Below, one piece after another: positions 51,178 through 59,815 of a stretch of DNA of 64,000 bases. The notes under the pieces were generated by a model. That model searched no databases, was not told where the DNA came from, and was given only the letters and a program-made list of their open reading frames with translations. Source of the DNA: RGIG3159 sp034927685. Its GTDB lineage: Bacteria; Bacillota; Clostridia; Oscillospirales; Oscillospiraceae. The translations under genes and the position numbers were made by a program. The stretch lies in contig JAYFPO010000008.1 of NCBI GenBank assembly GCA_034927685.1, positions 38,205-102,204 on the forward strand. The letters are read 5' to 3'. The first letter of the stretch is position 1, and each line of letters opens with the position of its first letter.

Positions 51178-51209
51178 AGAGACCCACCGGTGAAAACTGG
51201 CGGGTCTCT
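51178..51209 (-). terminator. Hairpin after the DUF4363 gene
   Basis: AGAGACCC (51178-51185) and GGGTCTCT (51202-51209) with an inner CCGGT/ACTGG pairing. It lies 45 bp past the end of the minus-strand gene. The T-run is weak. The rest of 50961-51253 shows no gene. Confidence 0.55.
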
Positions 51210-51253
51210 CAACTTGCGGCGCGAACCGGGACGAGTACCGCAGCCGGGCTGCG

Positions 51254-51661
51254 TCACGGCAGGTCCGGCCGCACAAAGGCGGAGAGAATGTTATAATAGC
51301 GTGGCTCGTCCATGCCGCGGATATGGTCCAGCATGCGCAGGAGCTCCTCGTAGTTGCCGCGCAGCTCCGCCATGTCCGCTTCCTCCGCATAGGCGGTCAG
51401 TCGGGCAAAGGCGTAATTGATGCAATCCAGTTCGCTGTGGCTGAGGATGCAGCTGAAGAAATTTTTCCGCACGGACCAGCTGGCCTCCGCCTCCTCCAGC
51501 AGAGGGAGGATAGAGGCATAATCCTCTGCCGGGAAATACGATTCCGCCTCCAGCAGCGGCGCTTTGCATTCATCCAGATAGCGGTTGGAGAGCAGCGAGA
51601 AGAGCAGGCAGAGGCAGAGAATTACGGCGAGAATGGAAAGACCGATGACCAGATATTTCAA
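51254..51661 (-). CDS. DUF4363 family membrane-anchored protein
   Basis: The 135-residue protein has one N-terminal membrane helix (about residues 5-25) and then an all-helical extracellular part with pairs of Glu-rich helices (SYFPAEDYASILPLLEEAEASW; HSELDCINYAFARLTAYAEE). DUF4363 proteins are commonly encoded just after DUF421/YetF genes in sporulating Firmicutes, as here with a 4-base overlap. No function is established. Confidence 0.85.
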   Translation of the reverse strand: MKYLVIGLSILAVILCLCLLFSLLSNRYLDECKAPLLEAESYFPAEDYASILPLLEEAEASWSVRKNFFSCILSHSELDCINYAFARLTAYAEEADMAELRGNYEELLRMLDHIRGMDEPRYYNILSAFVRPDLP

Positions 51662-52335
51662 GCTTTCGGCTCCTTTCGGATTAGAATCTGTTTTCCGGTT
51701 TCGTCCACGGTCAGGAAAAAGACCTCTCCGGCCTCACAACCGGCCTTTTTCAGTTGCTCCCGCAGCCATGCAAGGTCTCGTCCGGCAACCAGCAGGTTGT
51801 TTTTCAGAATTCTTCCGTCGGAGATGATGGTGTAGGGAAGATTGGCATCTTTGACCTGTATACCGCAGTCACGGGCGGTTGGAGGTTGGTCCTTCCCATA
51901 GAGAAAGGTGCTGATCTGCCCGTTGGTTTCCAAAATTGCATATTTAATTGTGGAAAGGTCCATAATGTCGTTTTCCCGCAGATGCTCGACCAGCTCGTCC
52001 ATCGTGATTCGCGTGCTGCAAAGGTTTTCCTGACAAACCGTGCCATTGCGGATGAGAATGATCGGATGACCACAGAACAACTGTCGGATTCGGATGGAGC
52101 GCAGGGAAAGATAGGCCAGAATCAGTTCCAGCGCCAAAACAGTCAGAATCGGGACAAGGCCGGATATCAGAGGAATGGCGGAATCCTGCACGGCGACGGA
52201 CGCCAGATTGGCCAGAAGCATGGTGATGACAAATTCAGAGGGTTCCATTTCGCCAATCTGTCGCTTGCCCATGAGACGCACCGACAGCACCAGCACAAAA
52301 AAGAGAATGGCGGAACGAAGATAGGAAATAAACAA
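51658..52335 (-). CDS. YetF/DUF421 family membrane protein
   Basis: The 225-residue protein has three N-terminal membrane helices (SYLRSAILFFVLVLSVRLMGKRQIGEMEPSEF, the family hallmark) and a soluble C-terminal YetF domain (PIILIRNGTVCQENL; MDELVEHLRENDIMDLSTIKYAILETNGQIS). Relatives in spore-formers influence germination or envelope functions. The TTG start is supported by GAGGTG seven bases upstream. It is transcribed with the DUF4363 gene. Confidence 0.92.
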   Translation of the reverse strand: MFISYLRSAILFFVLVLSVRLMGKRQIGEMEPSEFVITMLLANLASVAVQDSAIPLISGLVPILTVLALELILAYLSLRSIRIRQLFCGHPIILIRNGTVCQENLCSTRITMDELVEHLRENDIMDLSTIKYAILETNGQISTFLYGKDQPPTARDCGIQVKDANLPYTIISDGRILKNNLLVAGRDLAWLREQLKKAGCEAGEVFFLTVDETGKQILIRKEPKA

Positions 52336-52386
52336 CGGGCTTCACCTCGTGCATTATTTTGAACCAAGGCTTTGGAAATATTCCAC

Positions 52387-52459
52387 AAAGGACAAGGGCG
52401 AAACAAATTATCCTTTTTCGCATTGGGTTCTTGTCCTTTTGCGGCGGATTTGGTATGAT
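52387..52459 (+). promoter_or_regulatory. guaA promoter with an overlapping inverted repeat
   Basis: TTGTCC (52431-52436) and TATGAT (52454-52459) have a 17-bp spacer. The -35 lies in the right arm of an inverted repeat, AAAGGACAAG (52387-52396) and CTTGTCCTTT (52430-52439), which could be an operator. No purine riboswitch features were found in the short leader. Confidence 0.6.
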
Positions 52460-52490
52460 ACTTAGAAATGGAATCGGAAGGAGCGACAAC

Positions 52491-54032
52491 ATGAAGCATC
52501 AAACCGTGATTGTCCTTGACTTCGGCGGCCAATATAACCAACTCATTGCCCGTCGCGTCCGTGAGTGCGGCGTCTACTGCGAGGTAAAGCCCTATACAAC
52601 GAAGCTGGAAAGCTTGATGGAACTACATCCCATCGGTTTTATTTTTACCGGCGGCCCAAACAGCGTCTATGCGGCGAATTCGCCGCAGGTGGACCCGGCC
52701 ATCTTTACACTGGGCATTCCCGTGCTGGGCATTTGCTATGGCTGCCAATTGCTTGCCCACAATCTGGGAGGCAGGGTCACCGCGGCCCAGCAGGATTCCG
52801 CCCGGGAATATGGCAAAACGGAGACGTATTTTGATCCCGCCTGCAAGCTCTTCACTGACCTGCCGGCGCAGAGCGTGACGTGGATGAGCCACGGCGACTA
52901 TATGGAAAAGGTGCCGGAGGGTTTCTCGCTCGCGGCCCATTCGGATGCCTGCCCCAATGTGGCCATCTGCGACGAGAGCCGCGGCTTTTATGGCGTGCAG
53001 TTCCATCCGGAGGTCAACCACACCGCGTACGGGCTCCCGATGATCCGGAATTTCCTCTATCGGGTCTGCGGCGCAAAGGGCGATTGGACCATGGGGGATT
53101 ACAAAGCAACCGCCATTCGCCAGATCCGGGAAAAAGTCGGAGACGGCAAGGTGTTGCTGGCGCTGTCGGGCGGCGTGGACTCCTCGGTGGCGGCGGCGCT
53201 GTTGGCGGAGGCTGTGGGAAAGCAGCTCACCTGCGTCTTTGTGGACCACGGCCTGATGCGCCTGCGTGAGGGCGACGAGGTGGAGGCGGCCTTCCGGAAG
53301 TGGGACGTCAATTTTGTCCGTGCCGACAAGGAGGAACTGTTCCTCTCCAGACTGGCTGGCGTGACCGAACCGGAAAAAAAGAGGAAGATCATCGGCGAAG
53401 AGTTTATCCGGGTCTTTGAGGCGGAGGCCAAAAAGATCGGCAAGGTGGATTATCTGGTGCAGGGTACCATCTATCCCGACGTGATCGAGTCCGGCGCGGG
53501 GAATGCTGCGGTCATCAAGAGCCACCACAATGTGGGCGGCCTGCCGGATCATGTGGACTTTCAGGAGATCATCGAGCCGCTGCGTATGCTCTTTAAGGAT
53601 GAGGTGCGGCAGCTCGGAAGGGAACTGGCCCTGCCGGAGTACCTGGTCATGCGCCAGCCCTTCCCGGGACCGGGTCTCGCCATCCGCATCATCGGCGAAA
53701 TCACGAAGGAAAAGCTGGATACCTTGCGGGAAGCGGACTTCATTTTCCGCGACGAAGTCGCAAAAGCCCATCTCGAGGGGATTATGAACCAGTATTTCGC
53801 GGTTCTGACCAATATGCGCTCGGTCGGTGTTATGGGCGACGGACGGACCTATGACTACACGCTGGCCCTGCGCAGCGTCACAACGACGGATTTCATGACG
53901 GCCGACTGGACCCGGATTCCCTATGAGGTGCTGGACCGGATCTCCGTCCGCATCGTCAATGAGGTAAGCGGCATCAACCGGATCGTCTACGACATCACCA
54001 GCAAGCCCCCCGCGACGGTGGAGTGGGAATAA
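52491..54032 (+). CDS. guaA: GMP synthase (glutamine-hydrolysing)
   Basis: The 513-residue protein has a class I glutamine amidotransferase domain (nucleophile Cys in GICYGCQLLAH; His/Glu in FHPEVNHT), an ATP pyrophosphatase domain with the PP-loop LSGGVDSSV near residue 225, and the C-terminal dimer domain ending in KPPATVEWE. It converts XMP to GMP with ATP and glutamine. AAGGAGCGACAAC precedes the ATG; the longer frame starts upstream of the promoter and is rejected. A terminator follows. Confidence 0.97.
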   Translation: MKHQTVIVLDFGGQYNQLIARRVRECGVYCEVKPYTTKLESLMELHPIGFIFTGGPNSVYAANSPQVDPAIFTLGIPVLGICYGCQLLAHNLGGRVTAAQQDSAREYGKTETYFDPACKLFTDLPAQSVTWMSHGDYMEKVPEGFSLAAHSDACPNVAICDESRGFYGVQFHPEVNHTAYGLPMIRNFLYRVCGAKGDWTMGDYKATAIRQIREKVGDGKVLLALSGGVDSSVAAALLAEAVGKQLTCVFVDHGLMRLREGDEVEAAFRKWDVNFVRADKEELFLSRLAGVTEPEKKRKIIGEEFIRVFEAEAKKIGKVDYLVQGTIYPDVIESGAGNAAVIKSHHNVGGLPDHVDFQEIIEPLRMLFKDEVRQLGRELALPEYLVMRQPFPGPGLAIRIIGEITKEKLDTLREADFIFRDEVAKAHLEGIMNQYFAVLTNMRSVGVMGDGRTYDYTLALRSVTTTDFMTADWTRIPYEVLDRISVRIVNEVSGINRIVYDITSKPPATVEWE

Positions 54033-54040
54033 ACAGAATA

Positions 54041-54085
54041 GCGCCGGGAACCCGCATGAATGCTGGGCTTCCGGCGCTTTATTTT
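54041..54085 (+). terminator. guaA terminator
   Basis: AGCGCCGG (from 54041) pairs with CCGGCGCT (to 54079) with further inner pairing, followed by TTATTTT. Confidence 0.85.
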
Positions 54086-54231
54086 GCGTTTTGAGTACAA
54101 AATGCCATGCGAAGCATTTTATTACTTTGCTCAAACTTGCTGCTCGTGTTTCAAAGAGTATCTGGTGATGACAACACGAAAAAACACCTTTGATGGTTTA
54201 AAAATTGTTTTGCAAATTCTCCGTCGATTGA

Positions 54232-55233
54232 CTATTTGAAGAATTTGGGGGAGTATTTTTCAATTTCGGCTGAAATCGCCTCATAAACGCCGGGGAACAT
54301 AGACTCAGCCAGACCGTAGGTGATGCAGGGAATGTATCGGCCGCCCGGTACATACTCGTCGCAGGCACGCTGCGTCTCCTTGCGGACAGCTTCTTCGGTC
54401 CAATTTTCGAAGTCGATTACGCTTCCATCAATGCCGCCCATGAGCAGCATATGTGAGTTGATTTTGTCGAGGCGCTTCTGCAGATCCGGAATATCATTCT
54501 CCGGGAGAACGCCCTGCCAAACGTCGGTATCGATTTCGCTCATATCCTCAATGATGTTGGAGAGGTAGCTGTCTGCGTGAAAGAGCGTGAGGACGCCGCG
54601 ATCGTGCACGTATTTATGCAGTTTGGCAACGCGCGGCTTGATGAATTCACGCCAGGTCGCCGGACTCATAAACATGCGGGTTTTTGCGCCCCAGTCGTCA
54701 TGGAGCAGCATAACGTCCGGATGAATGTTGTCGATCAGAAGCTTCGCATACGCGAGCTTGTAATCCAAAATATAGTCCAGCAACTCATGCATGGCTTCGG
54801 GTTCGGCCACAAAATTCATCAGCGTGTCTTCGAATCCCATCAGGAAGTGCGATCTTTCAAAAATGCCGGTCACCATCACCCCTGCGACGAGCTTTTCTTT
54901 GCGGTCGATCTTTGACACCGCCTCTTTTGCCTTTGACCAGTCAAAGTCAACGGTCAGGTCGGGCGCTTTCACATACTTTCTCCATTGCGTGACATCGGGA
55001 CAGACTTTGGTCTCATCGGTAATCCAGGGCATGCCCGCATGCTCGCCGGCTTTCCAGCGAATCAGGGTTCCCCAGCCATCTTTGACATCCTGCCCTGGGA
55101 TGCGGGTAAACTCACAGGACAGAAGCACCGGGTCTTCAAACAGAACGAATTCGAATGGTTCATATTGATTCACAAGATGATCGGGATTCCCTTTGTGAAG
55201 CAGCTCAAGGAAGTTTTCTTTTGGCGTTAACAT
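54232..55233 (-). CDS. Uroporphyrinogen decarboxylase (URO-D) family protein, HxD variant
   Basis: The 333-residue protein has a URO-D-like barrel (SPATWREFIKPRVAKLHKYVHDRG and LTLFHADSYLSNIIEDM). In place of the HxC zinc motif of corrinoid methyltransferases it has FHAD (His-x-Asp), and the haem-pathway residues are not evident. Such proteins are found as parts of methyltransferase or aromatic/amine breakdown systems, but the reaction is unknown. AAAGGAG precedes the ATG. It is divergent from a PucR-type regulator across a 204-bp control region and is probably its target. Confidence 0.8.
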   Translation of the reverse strand: MLTPKENFLELLHKGNPDHLVNQYEPFEFVLFEDPVLLSCEFTRIPGQDVKDGWGTLIRWKAGEHAGMPWITDETKVCPDVTQWRKYVKAPDLTVDFDWSKAKEAVSKIDRKEKLVAGVMVTGIFERSHFLMGFEDTLMNFVAEPEAMHELLDYILDYKLAYAKLLIDNIHPDVMLLHDDWGAKTRMFMSPATWREFIKPRVAKLHKYVHDRGVLTLFHADSYLSNIIEDMSEIDTDVWQGVLPENDIPDLQKRLDKINSHMLLMGGIDGSVIDFENWTEEAVRKETQRACDEYVPGGRYIPCITYGLAESMFPGVYEAISAEIEKYSPKFFK

Positions 55234-55437
55234 AATATTTCTCCTTTGACTATTATTTTCACTGAAGAACAGTTGCGCAATGAGCTTTGATGGATATACT
55301 GCACGATGGATAATACCTATATATACTATATAATCAAGTAGTTCCGCAGTATATATGACAAAAGAGTTGATTGTTGCTTCTTTAATATATACAATGTGGA
55401 TAAGGTATTGAAAACGTAGATTGCGGAGGGGATTCTA
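55234..55437. promoter_or_regulatory. Divergent control region of the URO-D gene and the PucR-type regulator
   Basis: An inverted repeat, ATATATACT (55319-55327) and AGTATATAT (55348-55356), has arms two helical turns apart, fitting a dimeric regulator. Plus-strand promoter: TTGATT (55367-55372) and TACAAT (55390-55395), spacer 17 bp, for the regulator gene. Confidence 0.6.
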
Positions 55438-57033
55438 TTGACGCTATGCATTGGAATTATAGAAGACGGGCTTGCTAGACGCGCTGTGTATAAAAATTAC
55501 ATTGCGACAGACAGCCCATTTGTGCTGGAGCGCTGCGAAATATATGATGGGGGAACGACACTGAATGCGGGCGTACTGTATGTTGCAGCTGCTGAAAAAC
55601 TGTCCGATGAAGTTTTAATTCAGGAGGATACTGCAATGATATGTATTGGCAATCCTCCGGAGACGTACAAAAACCCGCCTTTGCATCTGCTTGTGCTGGA
55701 AGAGGAAGAAAACCTGATCCAGCTTTCCAATGAGGTCAGCCGCATTTTTTTTGAATATAACACGCTGGAGCAGATGCTGCAGGACGCTGTGAATAATGGC
55801 CGCAACATTCAGTATCTGGTCGACCTGATGGCACCCTATTTTAACGGAAATGAGCTTATCGTCAATAACTCCGACTTCAGATTTGTTGGAATTTCCAACA
55901 AAACTGAGCGTGTGATGGAGGTTTCCGGGTATGCGCAGCCCGACAGCAACGGAATGCTGATTCCGGAAATCGTAGAATTTTTCAAGAACGATATCATTTT
56001 CGTCAAAATCAGGGATTTGACCGAGCCGTTTATCTACGAGCCGAGCATATTCGTTTGCCGGCTCATGTGCTTCAACGTGTTTTATCACGGAGAATTTGCC
56101 TGCCGCGTCATGGTCTCCGAGGACCGCAACGCGTTTCTGGGATACGAGGGAGGTCTGATCCGGTTTTTTGCCTCCTTTATTCAGCTGGTTTTCGATCTGA
56201 CGGAAGATAACGCCGCGATTCGTCCCAGAGATCACCTGACGGATATGTTTGTGGATCTTTTGCACGGGGAGTCCGTTAAAAGCTGGCAGCTGGAAAACAG
56301 TATGTCTCAGCGCGGCTGGCGCATGACGGGGCCATACCTGTGCGCAAGCATCATGCTTAGCGACAGGGACTACTATATCCGAACCATTCCGTACTACTGC
56401 ATACAATTTAACAAATATTTCCGCGGCTGCTGTTCCTTCGAATATGAGCGGAGCATTGTCTGCATTGTGAATCTTGAGTACTATGACAATTCTCCGGACG
56501 CCTTTATGTCTGCGTATCTCAACACGTTCCGGGACGGGTATTTCCGCGTGGGGTACAGTCGCGTTTTTTTCGATATTCTGGACCTGTCCTATCATTATAT
56601 GCAGGCGTCCATTGCGATCCGGATCGGCGTGGAGCAGTTCCCGTCGCAATGGTACCACAAGTTCTCAGATATTGTGTTTTACTATATGAGGTCCAAATTG
56701 ACCGAGGAGCTTGACGGGCGTTTTCTCTGCGCGCCGGAGATATTAACGCTTTCCCGGTATGATCGCGAGAATCAGGGCGATTATGTGCATACGCTGAAAC
56801 AATACCTTGGCAATCAGCTCAACGCAGCGAAAACTGCGCAGGACCTGTTTATCCACCGCGCAACCATGAAATACCGCCTGAAAAGGATCGAAACCCTGAC
56901 CGGTATTGATTTTCAGGATTCCGAGAAAATTCTATATCTTAATTTATCGTTTAAATTTTTTACAGATACCCAGGAACAGCAAAAGGAAAACGCGGCAGAC
57001 CCCTTGGTGCCTACGAGGCCGGGGAAGTCATAA
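55438..57033 (+). CDS. PucR/CdaR-type transcriptional regulator
   Basis: The 531-residue protein has a long N-terminal sensory part with no motif I can name (about 1-280), a GGDEF-like-fold middle region of the CdaR kind, and a C-terminal PucR helix-turn-helix (TLKQYLGNQLNAAKTAQDLFIHRATMKYRLKRIETLTGIDFQD). The TTG start follows GGAGGGG at six bases. PucR-type proteins typically switch on nearby catabolic genes in response to a pathway compound. Its only neighbour likely to be controlled is the divergent URO-D gene. Confidence 0.82.
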   Translation: MTLCIGIIEDGLARRAVYKNYIATDSPFVLERCEIYDGGTTLNAGVLYVAAAEKLSDEVLIQEDTAMICIGNPPETYKNPPLHLLVLEEEENLIQLSNEVSRIFFEYNTLEQMLQDAVNNGRNIQYLVDLMAPYFNGNELIVNNSDFRFVGISNKTERVMEVSGYAQPDSNGMLIPEIVEFFKNDIIFVKIRDLTEPFIYEPSIFVCRLMCFNVFYHGEFACRVMVSEDRNAFLGYEGGLIRFFASFIQLVFDLTEDNAAIRPRDHLTDMFVDLLHGESVKSWQLENSMSQRGWRMTGPYLCASIMLSDRDYYIRTIPYYCIQFNKYFRGCCSFEYERSIVCIVNLEYYDNSPDAFMSAYLNTFRDGYFRVGYSRVFFDILDLSYHYMQASIAIRIGVEQFPSQWYHKFSDIVFYYMRSKLTEELDGRFLCAPEILTLSRYDRENQGDYVHTLKQYLGNQLNAAKTAQDLFIHRATMKYRLKRIETLTGIDFQDSEKILYLNLSFKFFTDTQEQQKENAADPLVPTRPGKS

Positions 57034-57657
57034 ATAGACAATAGAAAGAGATCGATTGTTTTTTTGAGCAAACGACAGCGATTAGCAGCTTCCTGACTCC
57101 TATTATTTCGACAGTCAAATAAAAGGATACAAAACAGATCATGCAGATTTAAAACCTAACAGAAAAGCACCCATGACATTCCCTGGCGAATCGAGTAGGA
57201 GCAGTGTCAAAGAGCCAATAAACACCGAATTTCGATGTTTATTGGCTCTTTTTCTGCGTGGAAAAGCTGGAGCAAGGACGTCAACGATTGCGTCCGTCCT
57301 ATAGGCAGGCATAAAGAACGCTTGTCGTGATAGCAGACGTTTCGTTTGTTCGCGATACAAACCAATCATTCGCGCAATTTTTTTAAAACGGCGAGCAGGG
57401 AACGAAAAAGATGATGTTGGAACATTTGCGTTTAGAACATACCATAATTTGCTATATTTTCAATATATATGAGGGTTCAACGATGTTCGTCGCCTCCGGC
57501 ATGTACGCGGACAATCTGCATATGTTGTACCAGAACGGAAATTCCAGAATGAAACTATGACATCACCTAAAACGCCGTCTGGACAGCATTGACGGTGTGG
57601 TTGGAATTGCGGGACAGAAACAAGACGACGGTATCCTGATTGGAGGTAAAATTTCAG
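57034..57657. other. Gene-poor region containing repeat copy 1 and degenerate sequence
   Basis: No supported gene in about 620 bp. It holds repeat copy 1 (57208-57328) with its terminator hairpin. Between 57483 and 57640 short open segments (for example one of 25 codons ending at 57560) look like decayed coding sequence but match no family I know. Confidence 0.5.
57208..57328. repeat. Two-copy intergenic repeat, copy 1, with terminator hairpin
   Basis: Begins with a hairpin (AAAGAGCCAATAAACA at 57209-57224 and its complement at 57236-57251, then TTT) and ends with a 28-bp block at 57301-57328 that is identical except for one base to 58401-58428 of copy 2. TGGAGCAA is also shared in the middle. 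Confidence 0.8.
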
Positions 57658-57891
57658 ATGTTTCCAATAAAAAAAAGCGAGAAACCACAAAAGGGAATAA
57701 GAATTGAAGTTCAAAAGAAATTGCAAAACATTCCGGCAAAAGAAATAAAAAGCGAATTTGAGAAGTGCGTGATTTGCGGCAGACAGACGGACGTTCTGAA
57801 AGAAACGCACATCCATTCTCGAGACTACTATATCGAAGGTGCCGGGCAATTGTGCCGGGACTGTTACAAGAAGATCTATCCGCGCGACTAG
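57658..57891 (+). CDS. Small zinc-ribbon-like hypothetical protein
   Basis: The 77-residue basic protein has a Lys-rich N-terminal half (KKSEKPQKGIRIEVQKKLQ) and a C-terminal double Cys pair spaced like a zinc ribbon (CVICGRQ...CRDCYKK), with His residues between (THIHSRDYY). TTGGAGGT lies ten bases before the ATG; an alternative TTG start overlaps that site. I do not recognise a named family. The two Cys pairs and basic character suggest binding of nucleic acid or another protein. It is flanked by noncoding sequence on both sides. Confidence 0.6.
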   Translation: MFPIKKSEKPQKGIRIEVQKKLQNIPAKEIKSEFEKCVICGRQTDVLKETHIHSRDYYIEGAGQLCRDCYKKIYPRD

Positions 57892-58410
57892 CTCAGCACA
57901 AGGATCTGCCAATGACCATACCATAATCCGGATCAGTATCCGCCCCGGCGGAAGAAAAAGTGCTCCATGGAGGAAACTGGAAGGATTAGATCGGTTTGGC
58001 GTAGATCCCGCATCCTGTGTCAACTCGCAATTGACATAGAACAGGGGAAACTATTGATATGGGCGGAATGTCGGAACCCGGCATTCCGCCTTGGTCGCAT
58101 CATAGCGGGAACAGGTGTTCCAAGGACGACTGCCACGCAGCCATGCATTTTTCCTTGGCTCTCATTACATTGCTATTCTAGAGCAAAACTGCTGATCAAA
58201 AGTCGGGCATCAAGTGTAATGTACATATGAAAAGCGGGCCTTTGTGCTTGGGCAAAGTATAAAAGAGCCAACAAACGGCGACTTTACGGTGTTTGTTGGC
58301 TCTTTTTTATGATTGAAAAACTGGAGCAATGGTTCTATGATCGGTCGTATGGCAGAATGCTTATGGCGTGCGTGGCCTGTCGGAAGAAAGCTTTCGTCTG
58401 ATAGGCAGGC
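57892..58410. other. Gene-poor region between the zinc-ribbon gene and the first diguanylate cyclase
   Basis: No supported gene in about 500 bp. A 9-bp hairpin, GGCGGAATG (58062-58070) and CATTCCGCC (58082-58090), and most of repeat copy 2 are the only clear structures. Confidence 0.5.
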
Positions 58411-58428
58411 TTAAAGAACGCTTGTCGT
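58261..58428. repeat. Two-copy intergenic repeat, copy 2, overlapping the end of a GGDEF gene
   Basis: Starts with hairpin AAAGAGCCAACAAAC...GTTTGTTGGCTCTTTTTT, which has a plus-strand T-run, and ends with the 28-bp block shared with copy 1. The last residues and stop codon of the minus-strand cyclase gene (stop at 58411) lie inside the shared block. Confidence 0.8.
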
Positions 58429-59397
58429 TAATTCGTCAACGGGTAACGACTCATCCGTAAAAGAAGAGATTTGTATAATTTTATTATGAAAAGAGATGCA
58501 ATTTCTTCCAGCTCTTTTGGCATGGTACAGAGCTTTATCCGCAGATTTATAAAGGTCGGACAGCAAATCGTCCGGCAGCGGCACGCTCATTGCGATCCCC
58601 ATGCTTACGGACAAAAAACCGCAGGGATTGTGATCCGAGGTGGTTTTGACTTTCAAATTGATAATGGAGGAAGAAAGCGACTTGGCCATTTCCAATATAG
58701 AATCATCGTTTATTTCCGGCAGAAAAATCAGAAATTCATCTCCGCCAATCCGGCAAATCATGTCGGTTTCCCGCATGAAACAGCCTTTTATGCTGTCGGC
58801 CACCTGCCGCAAGATATTGTCGCCCTCCAAGTGTCCCAAGATGTCATTATAGCTTTTAAAATAATCGATGTCCACCAAGATGACGCCGACTTTCTTTTTA
58901 TCGCGCTTACAAAAGGCCCAGGCGGTTCCCGCAACCTGCTCCAAGCCGTTGCGGTTGAGAAGCCGCGTTAAGCTATCCGTTGTTGCCTCGGTTTTCAGGC
59001 GGCTTATTTCGTTAATTTCGTTGGTAAAGGAACGAATGATTGCGTTGGCGGTTATGCTTGAGATGAAAACCGTCCCGACATTGACCAGAAAAAGGATGAA
59101 AAACAGCGAAAAATGAATTTGGTTCAAACCAAGCAGGGACCCTGTGATACTGGTCGCCGCAAGGAATAATACGGATGAATTCCGGAATGAGAGTACAAAA
59201 GCCGCGCTGCATAACAAATTGACCACAGAGCAGAACACGGACAATCGGACAGGCAGCGCTTCTGTCCCGACGGACGGGGAGAAAATCAAGATACCAATCA
59301 ATACGGTTATCACGATGGCCAATCCAACCCGCTGCTTATTGTAAGACTTTATCTTGTCTATTGCTCGCTGCTCAACCTGTTCTTCCATAGCTACCAT
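58411..59397 (-). CDS. Membrane diguanylate cyclase (GGDEF)
   Basis: The 328-residue protein has four or five membrane helices (about residues 25-125), a short coiled coil, and a GGDEF domain with an intact active site (ICRIGGDEFLIF) and the inhibitory I-site RETD exactly five residues before it. It should make c-di-GMP and be subject to product inhibition. The ATG at 59397 is chosen for GGAG six bases upstream. It ends inside repeat copy 2. Nothing identifies the signal it senses. Confidence 0.92.
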   Translation of the reverse strand: MVAMEEQVEQRAIDKIKSYNKQRVGLAIVITVLIGILIFSPSVGTEALPVRLSVFCSVVNLLCSAAFVLSFRNSSVLFLAATSITGSLLGLNQIHFSLFFILFLVNVGTVFISSITANAIIRSFTNEINEISRLKTEATTDSLTRLLNRNGLEQVAGTAWAFCKRDKKKVGVILVDIDYFKSYNDILGHLEGDNILRQVADSIKGCFMRETDMICRIGGDEFLIFLPEINDDSILEMAKSLSSSIINLKVKTTSDHNPCGFLSVSMGIAMSVPLPDDLLSDLYKSADKALYHAKRAGRNCISFHNKIIQISSFTDESLPVDELTTSVL

Positions 59398-59492
59398 GAT
59401 GTACTCCAATAAATTCTATCGTTGCTTGCTGCCTCGTTGAATGTTTTTCAACTTGCCGCTTTCGTGATTTATGTAAAAACCCTCGTACCGAT

Positions 59493-59538
59493 GTGCCCGA
59501 TATTGAGCATACGCATGTATGCCCATTATAGGGCATAC
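59493..59538. promoter_or_regulatory. Paired operator-like palindromes before the small Cro/CI regulator
   Basis: A perfect palindrome with arms GTATGCCC and GGGCATAC around ATTATA (59517-59538) is preceded by an imperfect copy (GTGCCCGATATTGAGCATAC, about 59493-59512). Two adjacent sites before a Cro/CI gene suggest self-repression. Confidence 0.7.
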
Positions 59539-59558
59539 TTTAGTTAAAGTAAAGAGTA

Positions 59559-59783
59559 ATGGGGGTGAATAAGCTGATTTCTTATGCACCAATGTGGAAA
59601 ACGATGAGGAAGAAAGGCGCTACAACCTATACATTGAGGAATAAAGAGAATTATGATAATATCAGCGGTTCGACGATCCTAAGATTGCAAAAAAACGAGT
59701 CCGTCTCGACTAATACGTTGAATTCCCTTTGCAAAATTCTCAATTGCAAATTGTCTGATATAGTCGAATATATTCCGGACTAA
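59559..59783 (+). CDS. Small Cro/CI-type helix-turn-helix regulator
   Basis: The protein of up to 74 residues is a single HTH_26/Cro-type domain: ISYAPMWKTMRKKGATTYTLRNKENYDNIS followed by STILRLQKNESVSTNTLNSLCKILNCKLSDIVEYIPD. Relatives normally start just before ISY. Here GGGGG (59561-59565) stands eight bases before a CTG at 59574, which would place a rare CTG start exactly there; the ATG at 59559 has no ribosome site. It is a single gene ending at a strong terminator, with palindromic operators upstream. Confidence 0.82.
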   Translation: MGVNKLISYAPMWKTMRKKGATTYTLRNKENYDNISGSTILRLQKNESVSTNTLNSLCKILNCKLSDIVEYIPD

Positions 59784-59815
59784 AATGAGTCAACTTATTT
59801 CATCCCACGGAAAAG

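Noticed and set aside
57139..57369. 76-residue minus-strand reading frame in repeat copy 1
   Set aside because: It spans a terminator hairpin and repeat sequence and has no ribosome site or family match.
57460..58023. 187-residue minus-strand reading frame
   Set aside because: It lies opposite the small zinc-ribbon gene, which has a good ribosome site and Cys pairs; the minus-strand product has no recognisable domain.
57034..58410. Complete insertion sequence
   Set aside because: Repeated segments exist, but there is no transposase gene and no matching terminal inverted repeats around them.
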